Below are positions 21,563-29,791 of a DNA stretch of 36,285 nt, piece after piece. The translations under genes were made by a program, and so were the position numbers. The first letter of the stretch is position 1. Each line of letters starts with the position of its first letter. The notes below the pieces were generated by a model. The model saw only the letters and a list, made by a program, of their open reading frames with translations. It was not told where the DNA came from and ran no database searches. The DNA comes from a virus: positions 1 through 36,285 of the IMG/VR virus record IMGVR_UViG_3300025030_000283. The stretch is one strand, 5' to 3'.

Positions 21563-22456
21563 ATGCTCATCAACGGCACCTCGTTAGGCATTCTGTTCCG
21601 TGCCTTCAAAACGGCATTCAAGAACGGCTTTGCCGGCATCACCCCGCACTGGATGAAGGTAGCGACCCTGGTCCCCTCGTCCACGGCCACCGAGGATTAC
21701 GGCTGGCTCGGCAAGATCCCCGGCATGCGCGAGTGGATCGGCGATCGCCAGATCCAGAACCTCAAGCTGCACAGCTACTCCATCAAGAACAAGAAGTTCG
21801 AATCGACCGTCGGCGTCGACCGCGACAGCATCGAAGACGACCAGCTTGGCGTCTACACCCCCATCTTCGAGATGCTGGGCCAGAACTCCGCGGAGCACCC
21901 CGACCGTCTGGTCTTCGCCATGCTTGCCGCCGGTTTTGCCACCGCCTGCTATGACGGCCAGTACTTCTTCGACACCGATCATCCGGTGGTCCAGGCCGAC
22001 GAGTCCGTCGCCAGCGTCTCCAACGTCCAGGCCGGCGCCGGCAGCCCCTGGTACCTGCTGGACACGCGTCGCCCCTTGAAGCCGATCATCTACCAGGAGC
22101 GGAAGAAGCCGAACTTCGTCGCCCTGGACAAGGAGACCGACCCGAACGTCTTCATGAAAAACGAGTACATCTACGGCGTCGATTGCCGGTGCAACGTCGG
22201 CTTCGGTTTCTGGCAGATGGCCTTCGGCTCCAAAGCGGAGCTGGACGAGGCGAACTTCAACGCAGCATACACGGCCATGAGCAGCTTCAAGGGGGACGGC
22301 GGGCATCCCCTTGGCGTCCAGGCAAACCTCCTGGTAGTTGGTCCGTCCAACGCAGCTGCGGCTCGCAAGCTCCTTGAGGCGCAGCTGATCAACGGCGGCG
22401 ACTCCAACGTGAACTTCAAGCGCGTCGAGCTGCTCGAGTGCCCCTGGTTGCCGTAA
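21563..22456 (+). CDS. Major capsid protein (Mu gpT-like)
   Basis: 297 residues with GGAGG upstream. LGILFRAFKTAFKNGFAG near the start, the YGWLGKIPGMREWIGDRQIQ motif, and VDRDSIEDDQLGVY are characteristic of Mu gpT major head subunits (HK97-like fold). It follows the cement protein and precedes the connector genes as in Mu. Confidence 0.95.
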   Translation: MLINGTSLGILFRAFKTAFKNGFAGITPHWMKVATLVPSSTATEDYGWLGKIPGMREWIGDRQIQNLKLHSYSIKNKKFESTVGVDRDSIEDDQLGVYTPIFEMLGQNSAEHPDRLVFAMLAAGFATACYDGQYFFDTDHPVVQADESVASVSNVQAGAGSPWYLLDTRRPLKPIIYQERKKPNFVALDKETDPNVFMKNEYIYGVDCRCNVGFGFWQMAFGSKAELDEANFNAAYTAMSSFKGDGGHPLGVQANLLVVGPSNAAAARKLLEAQLINGGDSNVNFKRVELLECPWLP

Positions 22457-22497
22457 CCCGTGAAAGGTGAAGGGTGAAAGGTGAATTAAACATTTGA

Positions 22498-22523
22498 GGG
22501 GGCGGACCTTGGTGCCCGCCCCC
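22498..22523 (+). other. GC-rich hairpin after the capsid gene
   Basis: GGGGGCGG (22498-22505) pairs with CCGCCCCC (22516-22523). No T tract follows, so it is more likely a 3'-end stabiliser for capsid mRNA than a terminator. Just before it, 22459-22485 repeats GTGAAAGGTGAA twice. Confidence 0.5.
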
Positions 22524-22535
22524 CGAAGGAGAACC

Positions 22536-22958
22536 ATGAAAACTCACAGCTCCATCATTATGCTCCTGCTTCTAGCTCTGGCCGTCATGTCGATCAGCGT
22601 AGCCTTCGCGGCACCTCCCACCGGCAAGCTGGTCAAGGGACCCAACGGGGAGTTCATCCAGGCGCCCTCGCCGTATCCTCCGGCCAGCGCCTGCACCACG
22701 GCCACCGTCGGCAAGGGGACCATCGCCACCGTCACCGTCGCCGGCTACAGCCAGCTTTGCTGGGAGGCCTCGGACAGCAGCAACGCGGCCAAGCGCATCA
22801 AGCGGCACCTGGGGAGCAACACCGCCTACATGCCCGGCACCGGCGGCTGCATCGGCCTCAACAAGGACATGACCACCGTCACCTTCAAGCCCTACTCGGC
22901 GGCGTCCGCCGCCTACACGGTCTGTACCGAGCTGACCAGGGGAGGGGTGACGCCATGA
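22536..22958 (+). CDS. Exported Cys-containing hypothetical protein
   Basis: 140 residues from ATG 22536 with AAGGAGAA upstream. A clear signal peptide (SSIIMLLLLALAVMSISVAF, cut near AFA-AP) precedes a Thr/Ala-rich mature protein with four Cys, suited to disulfides outside the cytoplasm. It lies between the major capsid gene and the connector genes, where Mu has no exported protein; it may be a cargo gene acting at the host envelope, such as exclusion. No family recognised. Confidence 0.65.
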   Translation: MKTHSSIIMLLLLALAVMSISVAFAAPPTGKLVKGPNGEFIQAPSPYPPASACTTATVGKGTIATVTVAGYSQLCWEASDSSNAAKRIKRHLGSNTAYMPGTGGCIGLNKDMTTVTFKPYSAASAAYTVCTELTRGGVTP

Positions 22959-23269
22959 TCCGGATCACCTCCAAGCAGGATGGCTTCCGCCGTTGCGGCG
23001 TAGCTCACCCGAAGTCGGCGACCGAGTACCCTGATAACCGCTTCACCAAGGGCCAGCTTGAGACCCTGAAAAGCGAACCCATGCTGGTCGTGGAAGTTCT
23101 CGCCGATCCGGCCGCCAAGCCCACGCGCCTCAACGTGCCCGACACCGTCGCCCAGGTGCAGGCGGCCGCCACTGTCGAGGATCTCGACGTGCTGGCGGAA
23201 GGGGAGGATCGCAAAGGGGTTCTGGACGCCCTCGCGAAGAGAAGGGCGGAGCTGATCGTCAGGGATTAA
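22955..23269 (+). CDS. FluMu N-terminal domain protein (Mu gp35 / HI1506-like)
   Basis: 104 residues, ATGA overlap with the gene before. MIRITSKQDGFRRCGVAHP, then FTKGQLETLKSEPMLVVEVL, are the FluMu_N pattern seen in Mu gp35-like proteins. These lie between capsid and the DUF1320 connector. The C-terminal helix (EDRKGVLDALAKRRAELI) is also usual. Function is structural but not exactly known. Confidence 0.8.
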   Translation: MIRITSKQDGFRRCGVAHPKSATEYPDNRFTKGQLETLKSEPMLVVEVLADPAAKPTRLNVPDTVAQVQAAATVEDLDVLAEGEDRKGVLDALAKRRAELIVRD

Positions 23270-23281
23270 TAGCTGAAGCGC

Positions 23282-23311
23282 AAAGTGTGCGGGGAGATCC
23301 CCGCACACTTT
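23282..23311 (+). other. Perfect 13-bp stem-loop between gp35-like and gp36-like genes
   Basis: AAAGTGTGCGGGG (23282-23294) pairs with CCCCGCACACTTT (23299-23311) around AGAT. This is a very stable hairpin with only three T at its foot, so termination would be partial at best. It lies 20 bases before the next start codon. Confidence 0.6.
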
Positions 23312-23332
23312 CAACCACTCACGAGGTACCAG

Positions 23333-23758
23333 ATGTACTGCACGCTCGATGACATAAAGGCAAAGCTCCCGGAGGAGACCATCCTCCAGCTGACCGACGA
23401 CGACAACCTCGGCGAGATTGACCAGGTGAAGATCGAAGCCGCCATCGCTGAAGCCGACAGCGAAATAGACGGCTACTGCAGCGTCAAGTACACCGTCCCG
23501 TTTGCGGTCGTTCCCGCCGTCATCAAGAAGGTCTCGGTCGACCTGGCCATCTATCATCTTTACGCCCGGCGCGTCGAGGTCATGCCCGAGGTCAGGGACA
23601 GGAACAGAAGTAACGCCGTCGGCCTGCTGAAAGACATCAGCAAGGGGCTGGTCAAGCTTGGCGAGGTGGCCGCCACGGCGCCGGTGCAGCCGCAGCAGAG
23701 CCCGGTGATCACCAGCAGCCCCAGACTCTTCGGCCGCGACAAGATGAAGGGGCTGTAG
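23333..23758 (+). CDS. DUF1320 head-tail connector protein (Mu gp36-like)
   Basis: 141 residues from ATG 23333 with GAGGT upstream; a longer frame from 23285 would run through the stem-loop. MYCTLDDIKAKLPEETILQLTDD and IAEADSEIDGYCSVKYTVPF are classic DUF1320. The protein belongs to the connector set joining head and tail. Confidence 0.92.
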   Translation: MYCTLDDIKAKLPEETILQLTDDDNLGEIDQVKIEAAIAEADSEIDGYCSVKYTVPFAVVPAVIKKVSVDLAIYHLYARRVEVMPEVRDRNRSNAVGLLKDISKGLVKLGEVAATAPVQPQQSPVITSSPRLFGRDKMKGL

Positions 23759-24271
23759 ATGATCACCGCCATCGAGGAAGCGGTCCTGGACCGAATCACC
23801 TCCCGGATCGCCGAGCTGAAGACCGGTGCGAACCAGAAAGACACCAAGCAGCTCCTGACCTCCCACGCGGTGGCTGTCGCCGTCCTGGAGGGGACCTTCG
23901 AGAAGGTTGCCGGGTCCTGGCGCCAAGACGTTACTGTCAGCGTCCTGGTCAAGTTTAAAAACATGAACAGCGAGGAAGCTCGCCGCAAAGGTATCAATCC
24001 GCTGTGCAAGGGAATCATCGGGCTTTTGATCGGTCAGAAGCTCGACCTGGACATAAAGGAGCTTCAGCCCAAGCGCTTCAGGGACGTGACCACCGAGGAG
24101 AAATACAACGGCGGGGTGATCGAGTACCTGATCGAGTTCAGCACCGCTTTCTACATAAAGAAACAGGAAGAGGAAGAGGTGAACGACCTGATCACCATGA
24201 GCCTGACCTACATGCTCAAGCCCGGCGACGACACCGCTGACGCATCCGATACCCTGACCACCACCGTTTAA
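23759..24271 (+). CDS. DUF1834 protein (Mu gp37-like)
   Basis: 170 residues; ATG directly follows the previous stop, with AAGGGG upstream. MITAIEEAVLDRI at the start, a central beta/alpha core with LEVKFKN-like LVKFKNMN, and YLIEFSTAFYIKK near the end fit DUF1834, the tail terminator/completion-type protein of Mu-like phages. Confidence 0.85.
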   Translation: MITAIEEAVLDRITSRIAELKTGANQKDTKQLLTSHAVAVAVLEGTFEKVAGSWRQDVTVSVLVKFKNMNSEEARRKGINPLCKGIIGLLIGQKLDLDIKELQPKRFRDVTTEEKYNGGVIEYLIEFSTAFYIKKQEEEEVNDLITMSLTYMLKPGDDTADASDTLTTTV

Positions 24272-24286
24272 TGGAGATTTAACCCA

Positions 24287-24475
24287 ATGGCCCAGATCCT
24301 GGTAAAGACCAAGCCTGGCGAGATCTGCCCTTTCGAGGACAATCCCCGCCGCCACATCACCGACTCGGAGAAGGGGACGCCGGTAACCGACAGCACCTAC
24401 TACCGTCGCCTCATTGACGACGGCTCCCTGGAACTCGTGCCGGAGCCCGAAAAGAAAACCGGAGGTAAGGCATAA
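24287..24475 (+). CDS. DUF2635 protein (Mu gp38-like)
   Basis: 62 residues. ILVKTKPGEICPFEDNPRRHITD and YYRRLIDDGSLELV are diagnostic for DUF2635, a small protein always placed just before the sheath gene in Mu-like phages. Its function is unknown. Stop and sheath start overlap by one base. Confidence 0.88.
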   Translation: MAQILVKTKPGEICPFEDNPRRHITDSEKGTPVTDSTYYRRLIDDGSLELVPEPEKKTGGKA

Positions 24476-25896
24476 TGCCCTCAGAGAACATCTCTTTCGA
24501 CAACATCCCCAGCACGATCCGCAAGCCGGGCGCGTATTTCGAGTTCAACACGACCCTGGCCGTCAGTTCCCTGCCCGCCAACGTGCAGCCGACTCTGATC
24601 GTGGCCCAGCGCCTCGCCGCCGGCACCGTGGCTGCACTCCTTCCCACCCGCGTCTACAGCAGCGCCGATGCGGCAACCTACTTCGGCCGAGGCTCCCTGG
24701 TCCACCGCATGGTCATGGCTGCGCTGAAGGCGAACCCGTACCTCGATCTCACCGTCTGCGCCCTCGATGACGGAGCAGGGGCGGCAGCCACCGGCACCAT
24801 CACAATCGCCAACGCCGCTACCGGCTCCGGTGTTCTCTCTCTCTTCATCGGCAACGAGAAGGTCGAGGTGGCCATTGCCAACGGCGCCGCAGTCGCCGCT
24901 ATCGCCACCGCCCTGGCCGCTGCCGTGAACAACCTGGCCGACCTCCCGGTGACGGCGGCCGCAGCCCTGGGCGTGGTGACTCTCACCGCCAGGAACAAGG
25001 GGACGGTTGCCAACCAGCTCGACCTGGAGGCCACCATCACCCCCGGCATCGGCAGCACGGTCGCCGTGGTGGCAATGTCCGGCGGCACCATCGACCCGGA
25101 CATCCAGGACGCCCTGGACAAGGTGTACGCCAGCCAGTACAGCCTGGTCGTCACCCCCTACAACGACGCCACCAGCCTGGCCACCCTGCGCGATCACCTC
25201 GACGCGGTCTCCGGCGCCATCGAGCAGCGCCCCGGCGTGGGCTACTACGCCATCGACACCAGCCTGGCCAGCGCCATCACCTTGGCCACGGGCATCAACA
25301 GTGGCCGCATGGTGGGGCCTCTGCTGCGCGGTACCCGCTCGCCGTCCTACGAGATCGCCGCCGCTTTCGCCGCAGTGCGCGCCTCCGAGTCTGACCCGGC
25401 CCGCCCGCTGAACTACCTTCCCTTGAAGGGGATCGCGGCACCGGCGGAGGCCCAGCGTCTGACTCGCCAGGAACAGGAGAGCGCCCTGGCCAACGGCGTG
25501 GCGCCGCTCCAGGTCGGACCGGGCCAGCAGGTACAGATCGTGCGCGCCATCACCACCTATGTCGAGAACCTGGCCGGGGTACCGGATATAAGCCTCTTGG
25601 ACGTCACCACCATCGACACCCTCGACTACACCCGCCGCGCCGTGCGCGAGCGCCTGCTGCTGCGCTTCCCCAGGGCGAAGCTGTCGACCAAAACGCCCCC
25701 CAGGGTCAGGACCGAGGTGCTCGATGTCCTGAACCGGCTGGACCGGCTTGAGATCCTGGAGAACGTGGCGGCCAACCGTTCCGGCGTCATCGTCGAGCGG
25801 GATGAGCAGGACCCCAACAGGCTCAACATCCGCATCCCGGCCGACGTGGTGAACGGGCTCCATGTGATCGCCGGCCGCATCGACCTGATTCTTTAA
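24475..25896 (+). CDS. Contractile tail sheath protein (Mu gpL-like)
   Basis: 473 residues. NIPSTIRKPGAYFEFNT at the start, the central YSLVVTPYNDATSLATLRDHLD region (subtilisin-like sheath fold), and the C-terminal DISLLDVTTIDTLDYTRRAVRERLLLRFPRAKL identify the sheath. It contracts around the tube to drive injection. Ala/Thr-rich insertions (about 100-200) form the surface domain. Confidence 0.94.
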   Translation: MPSENISFDNIPSTIRKPGAYFEFNTTLAVSSLPANVQPTLIVAQRLAAGTVAALLPTRVYSSADAATYFGRGSLVHRMVMAALKANPYLDLTVCALDDGAGAAATGTITIANAATGSGVLSLFIGNEKVEVAIANGAAVAAIATALAAAVNNLADLPVTAAAALGVVTLTARNKGTVANQLDLEATITPGIGSTVAVVAMSGGTIDPDIQDALDKVYASQYSLVVTPYNDATSLATLRDHLDAVSGAIEQRPGVGYYAIDTSLASAITLATGINSGRMVGPLLRGTRSPSYEIAAAFAAVRASESDPARPLNYLPLKGIAAPAEAQRLTRQEQESALANGVAPLQVGPGQQVQIVRAITTYVENLAGVPDISLLDVTTIDTLDYTRRAVRERLLLRFPRAKLSTKTPPRVRTEVLDVLNRLDRLEILENVAANRSGVIVERDEQDPNRLNIRIPADVVNGLHVIAGRIDLIL

Positions 25897-25917
25897 TCCG
25901 CCTTAAAGGAGGCTTGA

Positions 25918-26277
25918 ATGGAAGGATACATCTCTACAATCACGCTGGAGGTCAACGGCGGCAAGCTGGAAGACTTCAGTGCCTTCACCGAGAAGGAGCG
26001 CGTTTTCAGGAAAGCGGTCAACCTGATGAACACGACCGGCACCCTGAAGGTCAAGGGCCGCCACCTCTTCAGCATCGACTACGTGGTGCCGGCAGATAAG
26101 CCGGAGTTCGACTTTGAGGGGCTCGAAGACGGGACCGTCACCATCGACTACGAGAACGGCCGCCGCATCAGCTTTGGCGAGGTGACCTGCCTCTCAATCG
26201 GCGAGGCTAAATTCGACGGCGACAAGGAGGTGGTGAAGACCATCGAGTTCGTCTCCGGCACCAGGACGGAGGAGTAA
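25918..26277 (+). CDS. Tail tube protein (Mu gpM-like)
   Basis: 119 residues with AAAGGAGG before the ATG. MEGYISTITLEVNGGKLEDF and FRKAVNLMNTTGTLKV match the Mu tail tube family; hexamers stack to form the inner tube. Placed straight after the sheath as in all contractile tails. Confidence 0.9.
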   Translation: MEGYISTITLEVNGGKLEDFSAFTEKERVFRKAVNLMNTTGTLKVKGRHLFSIDYVVPADKPEFDFEGLEDGTVTIDYENGRRISFGEVTCLSIGEAKFDGDKEVVKTIEFVSGTRTEE

Positions 26278-26280
26278 CCC

Positions 26281-26604
26281 ATGGATCAGACCGGGACCTT
26301 CCCCTGCGGCATCAAGAACGACCAGGGCGAAATCTGCCGCGACTTCGTGCTGAAGGAGCGCACCTTCCGCCACACCCTGGAGCTGGCCAACGATCAGACC
26401 ATAAACAAGGATCTGCTCAACGATCCGGCTTATTACGACGCGGCCGTCATCTCCAAGCGGGTCACCGTTGCCGGCATCGCTAAGCTCACGCCGGAAATGG
26501 TGCTCGATCTGGAGGGCGAGGACGGCGACGCCCTGGCCAACGCCATAATGGACCTGGATAAGCGGAGGGGCGAGTTTCGAAAGGCTCAGCTCCCCGCAAC
26601 GTAA
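26281..26604 (+). CDS. Tail assembly chaperone (Mu gp41-like)
   Basis: 107 residues. It sits between tube and tape measure, the universal place for tail assembly chaperones, and has the helical core LTPEMVLDLEGEDGDALANAIMDLDKR. A second frame continues after its 3' end without any start codon, indicating a programmed frameshift near 26563-26572 (see the separate entry). Confidence 0.85.
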   Translation: MDQTGTFPCGIKNDQGEICRDFVLKERTFRHTLELANDQTINKDLLNDPAYYDAAVISKRVTVAGIAKLTPEMVLDLEGEDGDALANAIMDLDKRRGEFRKAQLPAT

Positions 26605-26755
26605 GCAGCAGCTGGCCCTGCTGAAGCTGGGCGTCCCCTGGGCCGAGGTGCTCGATATGCCTCTGGCCGAGGGCGATAGCCTTCTCCTGAACTACCAGGA
26701 CATCGTCGACCCGAAACCGAAGAAACAGAAGGTAAGGAAGAAGCCCAATGGCTGA
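26281..26755 (+). CDS. Frameshifted tail chaperone fusion (gp41-42-like)
   Basis: After GGC at 26569-26571 a move of -2 (or +1) enters the frame that reads ASFERLSSPQRKQQLALLKL and goes on through GVPWAEVLDMPLAEGD to TGA at 26753-26755. That frame is closed by a TAA at 26546-26548 and has no ATG, GTG or TTG before this natural-looking sequence, so it is hard to translate otherwise. The G-rich run GGAGGGGCGAG at 26564-26574 is the candidate slippery site. Mu is reported, as I recall, to use a -2 shift here. It overlaps the tape-measure start by eight bases. Confidence 0.65.
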
Positions 26756-28481
26756 CATGAAGCTGTTCTTGCAAATACTGGCAAATGCCAGCGGCCTCAA
26801 GCGCGAGATGGGGGAGTCGGGCAACGCCGTGACTCGCTTTACCCAAGGAGCGCGGCGGCAGTTCGACAGCCTCAAGGGTGCCCTGGGCGGCATCGAAGGG
26901 AAGCTTGCCGGTCTGGGCATCTCCATCGGTGCGCTCCAGCAAATGCGCGTGTCGGCCCAGCTCGACAAGGACCTGACCCAGATCGGCCAGACGGCAGGGG
27001 AGAGCGCCGGCCAGGTTGCTCTTCTGCGCTCCGACCTTTTTCGCATGGGGAAGGAGAGCGGCCAGGATGTCGAAAGCCTGAAGAACGGCTTCAACGCCCT
27101 GGTGCAGTCCGGCCTCAACATGGGCGAGGCGAAGAGCACGCTGGACGGTGTCAACGTGGCCATGGCCGTCACCGGAGCGAAAGCGGAGACTCTCTCCGCC
27201 GGCCTCACGGTCGCCGCCCAGGCGTTCCAGTTCGACCTGGCGAAGCCCGGCCAGGCGCTGGAACTCCTGGACAAGATGACGGTGGCCGGTCGCCTTGGGA
27301 ATGCCGAGCTGGAAAACCTTTCAGGGATCTTCTCTACCGTAGGAGTTAATGCACGGTCCGCCGGGTTGAGCTTCGAGAAAACGCTCGGCTTTATCGAAAC
27401 ACTCTCCAAGGTGGAGCGGCAGCCGGAACGTCTGGCGACTTTGGCCAGCAGCACCCTGCGCGTCTTCACCAACATGAACTACATGGCCTCCGCCCAGAAG
27501 GGGACCGGCATCAAGTTCTATTCGGGCGCCGGCAAGCGCCGCGATCCGCTCGAAGTCCTCAAGGACATCAAGAAGAAATACGACACGCTGAAGACGGATT
27601 TCCAGCGCGACAGCTTCGTCCAGGCGGCATTCGGCAAGGCGGACCTGGACACCATCAAGGGTATCAAGACCCTGCTGCAGTCGAACAACCTGCCCGAGGT
27701 GGGGAGGATGGCCGGGCTGATCGAGGGGGCCGGCGGTACCTTGAAGCGGGACGTCAAAGAGGCGACGCGCAACCTGATCGACGCGGGCGGCCGCCTGAAG
27801 AACACCATGCGCGAAGCTGCAGACGGCTTCGCCAAGCCTATCAACGAGGCGCTGGCGGCCTGGATCTCCTTCATGCTGGACAAGAAGGAGAACGGCGGGC
27901 TGGAGCTGTCCGGCAAGGAGATTGCCGGGGGAACGGCCGCGATCCTTGGAGGTACCTATGTATTGTCGAAGACCGCAAATGCACTGCTCGGGAACTGGGC
28001 AAAGACGAAGCTCGGCAGCCTGACCGGATCGACCGCGATAGGTGTGGCAGAAGGCAAGGCGCTGCAGGCCGCTGCTGGGGTGACTCCGGTGTTTGTCACC
28101 AACTGGCCCGCTGGAGGCCTGCCGGGAGGGCCGGCCATAATCCCTGACAAGGTCTCTAAGGTCGGGAAGTATCTAGCCCCCGCCGCAATGTACTCATTGC
28201 CGGTCGCAGTAGCGGCCGCACCTTTCGTTTCAAAATACATAGGCGATCAGGCAAAGGAGAACGGCTGGGGCGCCGAGACTGTATTGCGCAGCTCCCGCGA
28301 GTACGAGGTGATGGGGATCGGCGGCCGCCAGCAGCAGCCCAAGAATGAAATCAAGATCGACGTGCACTTCGACGAGCTCGGGCGAGCCTTCACCAAGGTC
28401 AACGACATGAACACGCGCACTGACGTCAAGAGCAACCGGGGCAGCATCTGGGATGCCCTGGCCACCACGAGGGCCTGGTAA
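26748..28481 (+). CDS. Tail tape measure protein (Mu gp42-like)
   Basis: 577 residues from ATG 26748. MADMKLFLQILANASGLKREMGES, then long helices and a MTVAGRLGNAELENLSGIFSTVG segment, are typical of Mu-type tape measures, with hydrophobic stretches near 385-405 and 475-490. It sets tail length and is ejected at infection. It is on the short side for the family, predicting a fairly short tail. Confidence 0.9.
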   Translation: MADMKLFLQILANASGLKREMGESGNAVTRFTQGARRQFDSLKGALGGIEGKLAGLGISIGALQQMRVSAQLDKDLTQIGQTAGESAGQVALLRSDLFRMGKESGQDVESLKNGFNALVQSGLNMGEAKSTLDGVNVAMAVTGAKAETLSAGLTVAAQAFQFDLAKPGQALELLDKMTVAGRLGNAELENLSGIFSTVGVNARSAGLSFEKTLGFIETLSKVERQPERLATLASSTLRVFTNMNYMASAQKGTGIKFYSGAGKRRDPLEVLKDIKKKYDTLKTDFQRDSFVQAAFGKADLDTIKGIKTLLQSNNLPEVGRMAGLIEGAGGTLKRDVKEATRNLIDAGGRLKNTMREAADGFAKPINEALAAWISFMLDKKENGGLELSGKEIAGGTAAILGGTYVLSKTANALLGNWAKTKLGSLTGSTAIGVAEGKALQAAAGVTPVFVTNWPAGGLPGGPAIIPDKVSKVGKYLAPAAMYSLPVAVAAAPFVSKYIGDQAKENGWGAETVLRSSREYEVMGIGGRQQQPKNEIKIDVHFDELGRAFTKVNDMNTRTDVKSNRGSIWDALATTRAW

Positions 28482-29791
28482 TGACCCTGTATGACGCGGC
28501 CATAGACGGAATCGCGCTAGAGATCGAGACTCTGGACGATCAGTTCGAGGTTTCAATTGCACGGCACGAGATCCCCTACAAGGACGGCGCGCTCCTGGAG
28601 AACATGGGGCAGAAGGCCCACAGCGTCAACATCCGCTGCTACTTCTGGGACGACGGTCGCCACCGTACCTACAACCGCCACCGCGAACTAGTCAGACACC
28701 TGAAGGACAAGGCGCTGTTCAATCTGACGCACCCCATGTACGGCTCCATGAGTGGCATGATCGAGCGGGTGAACGTCAGAGCGGATGATCGGGAGATGAC
28801 TGCCGAGGTGGACATCACCTTCGTCGAACAGCTGCGCCAAGAACTCGTCGAGATCGTATATAAGGATGTGGAGTTGGCGGCCGACCAGGCGCTGGTGGAA
28901 ACTCAGGACGAGCAGAAGGAGCAGCTCGAGGACGAGGCTCAGGATGAGCTGGGAGCCGAGGCGACGGAAATCGTCGGGCAGGAACTTGATCCGGAGCAGG
29001 GCATCCTGGAGCAATTCAGCGGCGTGAGCCAGAAGGCGCGGGCCTGGCTGAAACAGGTGGATGCGGCCGTGGCCGCCTTCGAGGGCGCCTTGAACGATGT
29101 GACCCAGCCGGCGAACAGCCTGATCTCCACCATTAACTACGGGACCAGGCTCCCCGGCCGTGTCATCGGTTCGATAGCCAGGATGGTGGACCGTTATGTC
29201 ACGCTGTACAAGACCGCCACCACGGCCCCCAGCCGGTTCCTGAGAAACCTGCGAAGCGCTGTCGATAACCTGATCTCCCAGTTTGCGTTTTCTCCACGGA
29301 TGAAGGCGCGCATCCGGGCCGCCGTCGCTACCCAGGGCGCGCACGCGGTGTCCCAGTATTACGCGACCGATGAAAAACAGCGCCAGGTGCTGCGCCGGCT
29401 GGAAAAACAGAAGGCATTCGACGTGCTCGGCCGCTATCTCAACCCGCCGGTGGCTGAGCCGGTCTACACCGTCAACGAGCTGGAGGCTTCCATCTTCATC
29501 AGCCGAGACATGCTGCAGGAAGCCATCGACAGCGAAGGCGGCCGCAACATCACTGGGCTGAAGACGATGGCCCGCATCCTTCTGGACCACGTCCACATCA
29601 TCAAGCTGGAGCGCGAGAAGATCATCACTGTCACCCTGGACAATCCCATGCCGCTGCATATCGTCTGTCTGCGCTACGGCCTCGACTATCACTATGCGGA
29701 GCGTCTCGTTGCCATCAACAGCATCCCTCGGCCCAACTTCGCCGGTGGCTCGCTGCAGATCTACATGAGCCCGGCGGGGGTGACGGTATGA
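28481..29791 (+). CDS. DNA circularisation / tail protein (Mu gpN-like)
   Basis: 436 residues. The N-terminal domain (about 1-110; FEVSIARHEIPYKDGALLENMG) is the DNA_circ_N family. A long Glu/Asp/Gln-rich helical middle follows, and the last 50 residues (VCLRYGLDYHYAERLVAIN) look LysM-like. In Mu, gpN is a tail baseplate protein that also protects injected DNA as a circle. Overlaps both neighbours by a few bases. Confidence 0.88.
   Translation: MTLYDAAIDGIALEIETLDDQFEVSIARHEIPYKDGALLENMGQKAHSVNIRCYFWDDGRHRTYNRHRELVRHLKDKALFNLTHPMYGSMSGMIERVNVRADDREMTAEVDITFVEQLRQELVEIVYKDVELAADQALVETQDEQKEQLEDEAQDELGAEATEIVGQELDPEQGILEQFSGVSQKARAWLKQVDAAVAAFEGALNDVTQPANSLISTINYGTRLPGRVIGSIARMVDRYVTLYKTATTAPSRFLRNLRSAVDNLISQFAFSPRMKARIRAAVATQGAHAVSQYYATDEKQRQVLRRLEKQKAFDVLGRYLNPPVAEPVYTVNELEASIFISRDMLQEAIDSEGGRNITGLKTMARILLDHVHIIKLEREKIITVTLDNPMPLHIVCLRYGLDYHYAERLVAINSIPRPNFAGGSLQIYMSPAGVTV

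Noticed and set aside
22913-25863. Two minus-strand frames of about 460-480 residues
   Set aside because: Antisense to the connector and sheath genes; composition is that of a shadow frame.
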